NCBI RefSeq assembly: GCF_003991225.1
Contig: NZ_JTFC01000010.1
Span: 1 to 62,608 of the forward strand
Direction: 5' to 3'
From: Candidatus Kurthia intestinigallinarum
Lineage (GTDB): Bacteria; Bacillota; Bacilli; Bacillales_A; Planococcaceae
DNA: 62,608 nt
Shown here: one piece after another, positions 55,507 to 62,608 of the stretch
Position numbering within the stretch: position 1 is the first letter of the stretch
Layout of the letters: every line of letters starts with the position of its first letter
Notes under the pieces: model-generated
The model's input: only the letters and a program-made list of their open reading frames with translations
Told to the model about the DNA's origin: nothing
Database searches by the model: none
Translations under genes and position numbers: made by a program

Positions 55507-56193
55507 TTCATAGCGCGCGCCCTGGGATAAATCCTCTAGCGCCTCTTTATTTAAAATATGAATCGAACGTCGTTTCTTTTCAATAATCTTTTGTTCGACG
55601 AGTTGCTTAATAACACGATTTAAATGGCGATGTGTTGTACCAAGTAAGTCTGCAATCTCACTAATACTCGCATACTGCATTTCATAAGCGAAATGCTCAC
55701 TATCTGTGACCGATAGTAAATAACTCGCGAAACGTTGGTCAACGGATGATAATAAATTGACACGTGATGCGGTTGTATTCGTCTGTAATTTATACGTCAC
55801 TTGCTGTAAAAGTGATTTTAAAAATGCCGCGTTATTCATTTCAAAACGACGTAAATATTCAAAAGACACCGCAATACATAAGCAGTCGGTCACCGCTGTA
55901 ATTTGAGATTGCACCGGTACATGACGAATAAATTCAATATCCCCGATAACCGCAAATGGATGATTGAAACGTAGTAATAGCGACTTACCGTTCCCTACAC
56001 TTGCCGTCACTTTTATCGTTCCTTCCACTAAATAGAGCAGTGCCGTCATATCTACACCCTCATCAAGCATGATCTCGCCCGCTTCAAATGACTGTAAAAT
56101 GAATGGGTGCTTTTCTAGCTGAGGAAAAATGGTGTCAAAATGATACGCCATTAGTTTTTCATGCAATAACTGGTCATTCTTTACAATTTTCAT
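55504..56193 (-). CDS. Crp/Fnr-family transcription regulator
   Basis: The 229-residue protein has an N-terminal cyclic-nucleotide-binding-type beta barrel (FEAGEIMLDEGVDMTALLYLVEGTIKV) and a C-terminal winged helix (SISEIADLLGTTHRHLNRVIKQL). The arginine/serine ligand pattern of cAMP binders is not evident, so the effector is unknown. It is divergent from the EamA gene, and a palindrome lies between them. ATG 56193 follows GGGGAG. Confidence 0.88.
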   Translation of the reverse strand: MKIVKNDQLLHEKLMAYHFDTIFPQLEKHPFILQSFEAGEIMLDEGVDMTALLYLVEGTIKVTASVGNGKSLLLRFNHPFAVIGDIEFIRHVPVQSQITAVTDCLCIAVSFEYLRRFEMNNAAFLKSLLQQVTYKLQTNTTASRVNLLSSVDQRFASYLLSVTDSEHFAYEMQYASISEIADLLGTTHRHLNRVIKQLVEQKIIEKKRRSIHILNKEALEDLSQGARYE

Positions 56194-56211
56194 TAGAAGC
56201 TCCCCTTTTTT

Positions 56212-56223
56212 GGACATATGTCC
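56212..56223. promoter_or_regulatory. Perfect palindrome, candidate Crp/Fnr operator
   Basis: GGACATATGTCC is a perfect 12-bp inverted repeat between the divergent regulator (start 56193) and EamA gene (start 56287). Its position suggests it is bound by the regulator to control itself and the transporter. Confidence 0.45.
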
Positions 56224-56286
56224 TTTTTCATTATAAAAAGAATTGTTATGATGAGGAAAGTGAATTTACTTGAGGAGAAAAAAATT

Positions 56287-57201
56287 ATGAATAATAAATT
56301 ACTTTATCCGCTGTTAATCATTGTCGGCTCAAGCTGTTACGGGATTTTATCAACGATGATTAAAGTAGCCATGCAACATGGCTTTACTACTTCTGAAGCG
56401 GTCACAGCACAATATGCAATCGGCTTTTTATTAGCAGCCGTATTATTTATTTTGACACAACGCAAAATGCCTCGCATGTCAGGCAAAGGATTTTTGATTA
56501 TCATGTTTGCGGGTTTATTCACCGGAACGACTGGTATTGTTTACGGGCAATCTGTCCATTATTTACCCGCTTCATTAGCGGTAGTAATGCTTTTCCAATT
56601 TACATGGATTGGTGTATTACTAGATTGTCTTATCCATCGTCGCCTACCAAAGCGCATGGAAGTCATTTCAATCATCATTTTAATTGTCGGTACCATTTTA
56701 GCTGCCGGCGTACTTGATGCTGATTTAACAGGTCTTGATTGGCGCGGTTGGGTATTTGGTTTTGCTGCTGCCTTTAGCTTTGCTTGCTTTATGCAGTTCA
56801 ACTCAAAACCAGTCGAAGGTGTGACACCGATTAGCCGCATGCTGATTATGTCACTATTCGCTTTAATTATCGTATCCCTTTTCCAATCACCAGAAGTAAT
56901 GGTCAACGGAAAATTATTTACAACAGATCTTTTATACTTTGGTCTAGCACTTGGCTTCTTCGGGATTATTTTACCGATTATTTTATTCTCGATTGCCGTA
57001 CCAAAAGTTGGTGGCGCAACAGCGTCTATTCTGAGTGCGACAGAACTACCGGTAGCTATCATTGCATCAGTTATCGTACTAGGCGAAGTATTAACACCCC
57101 TACAAGTTTTCGGCATCATCCTTGTGTTAGGTGGTATGATTTTACCGACCTACCTAGAGCAACGAAAATTACAGCTACACACAAAAGGGACTGCACATTA
57201 G
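56287..57201 (+). CDS. EamA/DMT-family transporter
   Basis: The 304-residue protein has ten membrane helices in two EamA halves (about 8-135 and 155-290). Marks are SSCYGILSTMIKVAMQHGFT, VVMLFQFTWIGVLLD and ATELPVAIIASVIVLGE. It should export or import a metabolite; the substrate is unknown. ATG 56287 follows GAGGAG; an upstream frame start at 56218 lies inside the divergent promoter region. Confidence 0.87.
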   Translation: MNNKLLYPLLIIVGSSCYGILSTMIKVAMQHGFTTSEAVTAQYAIGFLLAAVLFILTQRKMPRMSGKGFLIIMFAGLFTGTTGIVYGQSVHYLPASLAVVMLFQFTWIGVLLDCLIHRRLPKRMEVISIIILIVGTILAAGVLDADLTGLDWRGWVFGFAAAFSFACFMQFNSKPVEGVTPISRMLIMSLFALIIVSLFQSPEVMVNGKLFTTDLLYFGLALGFFGIILPIILFSIAVPKVGGATASILSATELPVAIIASVIVLGEVLTPLQVFGIILVLGGMILPTYLEQRKLQLHTKGTAH

Positions 57202-57217
57202 TGCGGTTCCTTTTTTT
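57184..57217 (+). terminator. Terminator after the EamA gene
   Basis: AAGGGACTGCAC / GTGCGGTTCCTTTTTTT, overlapping the end of the coding region. Confidence 0.87.
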
Positions 57218-57257
57218 CATGTGTGGGTAAAGGATACTATAGGGAGGCGAAATATAA

Positions 57258-57521
57258 ATGACAATCACTTTTTTAATGCTCGCTGTTGGCATCGTCATGG
57301 GCGTCACTGAATACTGGGTAATTGGCAATTTCCTACAACAAGGTATGCCAAAACAAACGGCGATGATGATTGCTTTTTCCTTTTTATCAGCTGGCATTAT
57401 TTTTATCGTAATTGGTTCACTCGACCTCGGTCTAGCGTTCATTTTGTATCTTGGTATTCCAGTAGTCATCTGCGCCGTACTGTCACTTATTCGCATAGCA
57501 AGAATTGTCCCAAAGAGCTAA
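57258..57521 (+). CDS. Small membrane protein, unknown function
   Basis: The 87-residue protein has three hydrophobic segments (about 2-22, 35-54 and 58-80). The Shine-Dalgarno is GGGAGGCG, 8 bp before the ATG. It has its own terminator on both sides, so it is probably an independent gene. No family recognised. Confidence 0.65.
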   Translation: MTITFLMLAVGIVMGVTEYWVIGNFLQQGMPKQTAMMIAFSFLSAGIIFIVIGSLDLGLAFILYLGIPVVICAVLSLIRIARIVPKS

Positions 57522-57549
57522 GAGGCGTTTTTTTCTCTTAGCTTTTTTT
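57511..57549 (+). terminator. Terminator after the small membrane protein gene
   Basis: AAAGAGCTAAGAG / CTCTTAGCTTTTTTT, overlapping the stop codon. Confidence 0.85.
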
Positions 57550-57553
57550 GCAT

Positions 57554-57588
57554 TAAAAAAGGAACTGCGCTTGACGCAATTCCTTTTA
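57554..57588 (-). terminator. Terminator of the heme uptake operon
   Basis: AAAAGGAATTGCG / CGCAGTTCCTTTTTT on the minus strand, right after the ATPase stop. Confidence 0.87.
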
Positions 57589-58356
57589 ACGAGATACTGG
57601 CATCATCACTGTACCAAGCTCTTCGTCTTGATAAACACGTGATGTCACACCATATACATTATACACACGTTCCACCGTTACGACTTCTTCTGGTGCGCCC
57701 TCTGCGATAATATGACCATCCTTCATCATTAAAATATGATCGCTATAACGCAGTGCCTGATTCATATCATGCAGCACCATCACAATCGTCAGCTCATGCT
57801 CGAGATTTAATTGCTTCACTAAATCAAGCAGTTCCAGCTGATAATAAATATCCAAATACGTTGTTGGTTCATCCAAGCATAAAATCGATGTGCGCTGTGC
57901 TAGTGCCATCGCTATCCACACACGCTGACGTTCACCGCCAGAGAGTGCTGTGAGCGAACGGTCTCGTTTATCTAATAAGTTTGTAGCTGATAGCGCCCAG
58001 TCAATCGCCTCGTCGTCTTCAACCGTTTGACGCTTCAAAAAACGCTGATGCGGCACGCGACCAAATGCGACAAGCTTCTCAACCGTTAGCTCCTCTGGTG
58101 TTGTATTATGCTGATAAACGATTGCTAGCTTTCTAGCAAATTCTTTTGGCTTAAATGCTAAAATATCTTTCTGCTCAAGCGTCACAAGCCCGCTGCTCAC
58201 CTTATGATTACGTGAGATAACGTTTAAGAGCGTTGATTTACCGCTCCCATTTGGTCCAATAATCGTTGTGATTTTCCCTTTTGGAATAGCCGTCGATACA
58301 TCTTCTAAATGATTACGGCTTCCGTCATATGACAATGTTACATGTTCAATGTTCAT
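57586..58356 (-). CDS. Iron/heme ABC transporter ATP-binding protein (FecE/FhuC type)
   Basis: The 256-residue ATPase has Walker A (GPNGSGKST), Q-loop (YQHNTTPEELTVEKLV), signature (LSGGERQR), Walker B (ILCLDEPTTYLD) and switch His (VLHDMNQA), the set for iron-siderophore and heme importers. It overlaps the permease gene by 4 bp (ATGA). Last gene of the NEAT-lipoprotein-permease-ATPase operon. Confidence 0.92.
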   Translation of the reverse strand: MNIEHVTLSYDGSRNHLEDVSTAIPKGKITTIIGPNGSGKSTLLNVISRNHKVSSGLVTLEQKDILAFKPKEFARKLAIVYQHNTTPEELTVEKLVAFGRVPHQRFLKRQTVEDDEAIDWALSATNLLDKRDRSLTALSGGERQRVWIAMALAQRTSILCLDEPTTYLDIYYQLELLDLVKQLNLEHELTIVMVLHDMNQALRYSDHILMMKDGHIIAEGAPEEVVTVERVYNVYGVTSRVYQDEELGTVMMPVSR

Positions 58357-59330
58357 TTCGCTCGGTCACCTCTTCGCAGTAAGAAAATTAAGAATGGTCC
58401 ACCGATAATGGCCATCAATGTAGATGCCGGAATTTCTTGTGGCGCTACAAGTGTACGCCCTAAAGTATCCGCGATTAAAATCAGTAATGCACCCGCTAGC
58501 ATTGAAAATAGAATGACATATTTATAATCATTGCCGACAAGTCGACGTGCAATATGTGGAATCAATAGACCAACGAATGAAATAACACCAGCTACTGCTG
58601 TCGCAATTGCTGATAATAGCACCGCTACTGCCGCAATGACAATACGTGCCGTCATCAACGGAAAGCCTAGACTGCGTACGGTTTTATCATCTAATGTTAG
58701 TAGATTACACCATTTCACTAATAGCACCGCAAGCACTAAACCAACCGTGCCATACAGCACCATAATTTCTACCTCTGTCCACGTTTTCATCGTCATATTC
58801 GATGTAAACGAACCATCAATTGTGACGTTCATATAGCCACAAATCATAATAAATGCCTCGCGTAGACCTGTGAATACCGCACTGATGGCGATACCAACTA
58901 AGATCAAGCGCATCGGTTCTAACCCCGACTTCCACGATAGTGCAAAGACAAGGAAGCATGCAAGCGCTCCGCCGATAAATGCAAAGAGTGGTGTGAAGAA
59001 AAATAATGTCGGTAAAAATGTAATGATGAACATCGACATAAAGCCCGCACCTGCTGAAATACCGATGACACCCGCATCTGCAAGTGGATTACGCATAACT
59101 GCTTGTAGCAATGCACCCGCTACCGATAATGCTGCCCCTGCAAAAATAGCGATAATAATTCGAGGGAAGCGTAAATCTTTAATGACTGCAAAATCCGCAT
59201 TTTGTTCACCGAATAATGCACGAATAAATTCACCTAGCCCCATGCTGACACTACCTGTTGTCGCCGAGAAGAAAATCGCCACCAACAGTAAAACCGTAAC
59301 TACTGCAAAACTTATGATTCTTTTTGTCAT
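58353..59330 (-). CDS. Iron/heme ABC transporter permease (FecCD family)
   Basis: The 325-residue protein has about nine to ten membrane helices and FecCD marks: RIIIAIFAGAALSVAGALLQ trimmed to FAGAALSVAGALLQ, NPLADAGVIGISAGAG and GVISFVGLLIPHIARRLVG, where the ATPase docks. It carries heme or a siderophore complex across the membrane. AGGGGAT precedes the ATG, 9 bp after the lipoprotein gene. Confidence 0.93.
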   Translation of the reverse strand: MTKRIISFAVVTVLLLVAIFFSATTGSVSMGLGEFIRALFGEQNADFAVIKDLRFPRIIIAIFAGAALSVAGALLQAVMRNPLADAGVIGISAGAGFMSMFIITFLPTLFFFTPLFAFIGGALACFLVFALSWKSGLEPMRLILVGIAISAVFTGLREAFIMICGYMNVTIDGSFTSNMTMKTWTEVEIMVLYGTVGLVLAVLLVKWCNLLTLDDKTVRSLGFPLMTARIVIAAVAVLLSAIATAVAGVISFVGLLIPHIARRLVGNDYKYVILFSMLAGALLILIADTLGRTLVAPQEIPASTLMAIIGGPFLIFLLRRGDRAK

Positions 59331-59339
59331 CTTAATCCC

Positions 59340-60224
59340 CTATTGTTCTTCGTAAAAAATTCGATACAATTCTTCTAGCGCATCATCCACTTGTAGATTT
59401 GCTGTCGTTTGGAATAACGGTTCCTCTAAGTCATACACACGACCATTTTTCACCGCATCAAAATGCTTCCACACTGTATTTGTTTTAAATTCTTTATCAA
59501 ACATTTTCATTACTTCATCTGGCATACCATGTGCCATACGTAAAATAATATCTGGCTTACTTTGCTGCAAGTATTCTGTATTCGAGGCTAAGTACTCCTC
59601 TGATGGTCCCTGAATCGCATTTTCGCCTCCAGCACCTTCAATTAAACTTCCGATGTAAGAATTATCTGTCGCAACTAAATAGCTCCCTGGTACACCTAAA
59701 ACAGCCAATACTTTCGGTTTCTTTTTATCAGCTGTTTTTGTTTTTAATTCCTCGAGCTTTTTATCAAATGATTTTGCTAATTTTTCGGCTTGCGCCTCCC
59801 GATTAAACTCTTTCCCTAACGCTAAAATCGAATCCTGCATTTGCTTCACACCTTGTAAATCGATAAACTCACCATTTACATTAATGTTCTTCACAGCAGG
59901 CTTTAAATCATATTCTAATGTTGTTACAGAAATGAAAACATCTGGATTAAGTGATTTTACAACTTCCATATCCGGATTCATCGCATTCCCAATCTCCGTT
60001 GCCTTCGTATAGCGCTCAGGCATTTTAACCGTTGACGTTGGAACACCTACAACCGAATCAATTTCAAGCTTATCCAAAATATCTGCTACAACCATCGTGC
60101 CCGCAACAGCTGTTTTCGTTTCAGACGTTGTTTCTGCTGCAGCCTTTTCCTCTGTCTGTTTATTACTACAAGCAGCAAGTACGAAGAGACAGCTTATTAA
60201 AAGGAGTAACCAGCTTTTTTTCAC
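59340..60224 (-). CDS. Heme/iron substrate-binding lipoprotein (IsdE-like)
   Basis: The 294-residue protein has a lipoprotein signal (LFVLAAC-S, Cys at 19) and a periplasmic-binding-protein type III fold (VVADILDKLEIDSVVGVPTS, MNPDMEVVKSLNPDVFIS). It sits directly after a heme-binding NEAT gene, which favours heme as ligand, as for Staphylococcus IsdE. The start is GTG at 60224. The gap to the NEAT gene is one base. Confidence 0.88.
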   Translation of the reverse strand: MKKSWLLLLISCLFVLAACSNKQTEEKAAAETTSETKTAVAGTMVVADILDKLEIDSVVGVPTSTVKMPERYTKATEIGNAMNPDMEVVKSLNPDVFISVTTLEYDLKPAVKNINVNGEFIDLQGVKQMQDSILALGKEFNREAQAEKLAKSFDKKLEELKTKTADKKKPKVLAVLGVPGSYLVATDNSYIGSLIEGAGGENAIQGPSEEYLASNTEYLQQSKPDIILRMAHGMPDEVMKMFDKEFKTNTVWKHFDAVKNGRVYDLEEPLFQTTANLQVDDALEELYRIFYEEQ

Positions 60225-60225
60225 G

Positions 60226-60663
60226 TTACTTCACCTTTTTCGCAGTACCAAATTTCAATTTCATTGTGTAGGAGTGGTAATAATTTTGTGATGGAATCTC
60301 AACACGCGTTTTTACTTTTGTCATTTTCTTAGCACTTAAGCTTTTCACTTTAAATTGAACAACACGTGTATTTTTCTTTTTATTACGACTTACCACTTTA
60401 TTGCCACCTGTTGTCGCAGAGAATTTTTTGATCCAATTACTTTTCTTAATTGTAATACGAGCCGTCATTTTCCCATTTTTCACCGTTACGATAGCCGGCT
60501 TCACAAAATAGTCGTTACCATATGATGCAGAAGTTCCTTGTGCATTCATTACCGTATAATTTACTTTGTATTTCCCATCTTTTAGTTTCGCTTGACCTTC
60601 TTGTGCCGGTATTAATGACAACGCAAGAATAAACGCGAATGCAATCGCTAAGCATTTTTTCAT
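60226..60663 (-). CDS. Secreted heme-binding NEAT-domain protein (IsdC-like)
   Basis: The 145-residue protein has a signal peptide (cut near residue 25) followed by one NEAT domain: LKDGKYKVNYTV, NDYFVKPAIVTVKNGKM, TIKKSNWIKKFS and the heme-iron motif YxxxY (Tyr128-Tyr132 in NYYHSYTMKL). It lacks an LPxTG signal and a membrane tail, so it may act as a free hemophore. It begins the operon, behind a Fur box. GGAGGG lies 8 bp before the ATG. Confidence 0.88.
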   Translation of the reverse strand: MKKCLAIAFAFILALSLIPAQEGQAKLKDGKYKVNYTVMNAQGTSASYGNDYFVKPAIVTVKNGKMTARITIKKSNWIKKFSATTGGNKVVSRNKKKNTRVVQFKVKSLSAKKMTKVKTRVEIPSQNYYHSYTMKLKFGTAKKVK

Positions 60664-60681
60664 TTCCTAAACCCTCCAAAT

Positions 60682-60700
60682 ATAATTGATTATCATTCTC
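60682..60700 (-). promoter_or_regulatory. Fur box of the heme uptake operon
   Basis: ATAATTGATTATCATTCTC matches 14 of 19 positions of the Fur consensus (GATAATGATTATCATTATC) and lies 20 bp before the NEAT gene, over the likely promoter. Iron-dependent repression is expected. Confidence 0.8.
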
Positions 60701-60851
60701 ATTTAAATTTTAAACGATAATTACGGAACGTCAATGAAATACGCATTTTTTAGGCAAAAATCCATGTATATGCACCATTTCTATCTAAAAATCCATGTTT
60801 TTTCTATTTCAGAATAACAAACGCTGTCAAGCATTTTTTTTGGTGAAAACA

Positions 60852-60882
60852 TAAAAAAAGTGACCATAATTGATCACTTTTC
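60852..60882 (-). terminator. Terminator after the metallophosphoesterase gene
   Basis: AAAAGTGATCA / TGGTCACTTTTTTT on the minus strand, overlapping the stop codon. Confidence 0.85.
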
Positions 60883-61692
60883 CGAATGTAGCGTGGCTAC
60901 GACTATTTCAGGTGGATTAAAAAGACGAATATTGACGCGACTATTTCCAAGACCTCGACTAATGACTTGCGTCAATTGGTCCTGTCGCTCAATTCCTTCA
61001 ATATGTGTTGGGAATAAATTCATTTGATGATCTACAAGACCACCGATACCAGGAATTCTTATTTGACCACCATGTGCATGACCATTAAATGTTAAATCAA
61101 TACCCGCATTCACATAATCCTGATAATATTCAGGGCGATGCGCTAATAATAACCGAAATGTTTCTGTATCAGTGCCTACTAAAGCTTCATTCAGCATTTG
61201 CGCTGTCTCTTTGCCGTTTAGTGGGTCATCAATACCGATAATATCAATCGCAGCACCATTTCGATAATACGATACTGTTTGATTTTCTAATACATGTACG
61301 CCAATATCTTTTAATAATTTTGTGATTTGTGGTACATCATTTAAAGATACTTCATGATTGCCATTCACATAATAAACAGGGGCAATTTTTACAAAGCCTT
61401 CAACAGCCTCTAAACTCTGGTCTAAGTCATAATGGTAGCGATCAACTAAATCTCCCGTAATCACAATCATATCTGGCTTTTCATTTTTCACTTTTTCAAT
61501 AAGTTTACTCTGCTCATGCCCAAATTCTGCATGATGCAAATCCGAAATTTGCACAATCTTTAAACCATCCATTTCTTTTGGAAGCTTTTTTAACGTAATT
61601 GCGTATTTCGTTAGATGAAGCCATTGCTGATTAGCATATAAAAAACAACCCAATAAGCCTAGCGTTGCTATAATCGCTATCCATTTTTTCAT
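60874..61692 (-). CDS. Membrane-bound metallophosphoesterase (YkuE/YaeI type)
   Basis: The 272-residue protein has an N-terminal membrane anchor (about 4-22) and a calcineurin-like phosphoesterase domain: ISDLHHAEFG, VITGDLVDR, YVNGNHE, LLAHRPEY and FNGHAHGGQ, all metal-binding motifs present. Relatives such as YkuE and LpxH-like proteins act on phosphates or lipid phosphates at the membrane; the substrate is unknown. The ATG at 61692 is chosen because GAAGG lies 9 bp upstream; another ATG three codons earlier is too close. Confidence 0.87.
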   Translation of the reverse strand: MKKWIAIIATLGLLGCFLYANQQWLHLTKYAITLKKLPKEMDGLKIVQISDLHHAEFGHEQSKLIEKVKNEKPDMIVITGDLVDRYHYDLDQSLEAVEGFVKIAPVYYVNGNHEVSLNDVPQITKLLKDIGVHVLENQTVSYYRNGAAIDIIGIDDPLNGKETAQMLNEALVGTDTETFRLLLAHRPEYYQDYVNAGIDLTFNGHAHGGQIRIPGIGGLVDHQMNLFPTHIEGIERQDQLTQVISRGLGNSRVNIRLFNPPEIVVATLHSEK

Positions 61693-61766
61693 CCTAATCA
61701 TCCTTCACATATCCACTGTATCGTAAAAGAGTCATTGTTGGCAAATTTCCACAGTATTTTAGACAA

Positions 61767-61797
61767 TAAAAAAAGCACTGACTTCTGTCAGTACTTC
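61767..61797 (-). terminator. rrn operon terminator
   Basis: GAAGTACTGAC / GTCAGTGCTTTTTTT on the minus strand, just after the 5S gene. Confidence 0.9.
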
Positions 61798-61802
61798 GGT
61801 GT

Positions 61803-61918
<116 letters not shown>

Positions 61919-61974
61919 CTATAAGAAAGAATTGTTCTTTCAAAACTGGATAAACTGTGACATGAAAGTATATT

Positions 61975-62608
<634 letters not shown>

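Overview
The window is a chromosomal segment of a low-GC Gram-positive bacterium of the order Bacillales. The 16S fragment, Shine-Dalgarno sites of the AGGAGG type, close relatives of Bacillus genes (ypsA, yvbH, gdh, xpt-pbuX, yxdLM-yxeA, mrpA-G, nos) and Planococcaceae-like gene content point to the Planococcaceae (Kurthia/Caryophanon/Solibacillus/Lysinibacillus group). The genus is inferred from memory and is uncertain.

Layout. Both ends are rRNA genes on the minus strand. The left end is the 5' part of a 16S gene with its tandem promoters. The right end is the 3' part of a 23S gene, a 5S gene and the operon terminator. About 61 kb of unique sequence therefore lies between two rrn operons in the same orientation. 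Region 0.7-11 kb holds a HExxH protein of unknown role, butanediol dehydrogenase, YpsA, glucose dehydrogenase, a guanine-riboswitch xpt-pbuX operon, a lysine-riboswitch lysine permease and a CynX-like exporter. Region 11-19 kb holds a four-gene exopolysaccharide-type operon (regulator with two degenerate signalling domains, membrane HEAT protein, processive family-2 glycosyltransferase, membrane-anchored glycosidase-like protein) preceded by nitric oxide synthase. Region 19-31 kb holds catalase, a very small lipoprotein, an AEC transporter, an XRE regulator, an active-looking diguanylate cyclase, a candidate small RNA, an IsdG-type heme monooxygenase, an acyl-CoA dehydrogenase, a secreted NlpC/P60 hydrolase, an RlmI-like methyltransferase and a secreted subtilase.

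Region 31-45 kb holds a membrane protein, YvbH, a two-component system, DedA, a Bce/Yxd-type ABC module with YxeA, a VanZ-RDD protein, an AlaX-type editing protein, a gene-poor structured stretch, an unrecognised 418-residue protein, a cold-shock protein and an ankyrin protein. Region 45-57.5 kb holds the seven-gene Mrp Na+/H+ antiporter operon, a divergent Usp-like gene, an Fsr-type MFS exporter, a PfkB kinase, a GNAT enzyme, and a Crp/Fnr regulator divergent from an EamA transporter. Region 57.5-61.7 kb is a Fur-box-controlled heme uptake operon (NEAT protein, lipoprotein, permease, ATPase) and a metallophosphoesterase.

The genes suggest an aerobic, peroxide- and NO-handling cell with heme iron acquisition and c-di-GMP-linked surface polysaccharide. 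The most interesting signals are the exopolysaccharide operon with its doubly degenerate GGDEF/receiver regulator, a promoter-plus-terminator small RNA with three C-rich motifs, a family of six ~100-140-bp elements found only between convergent genes, and a multi-hairpin stretch near 42 kb. No CRISPR array, prophage, intact insertion sequence or tRNA gene was seen.
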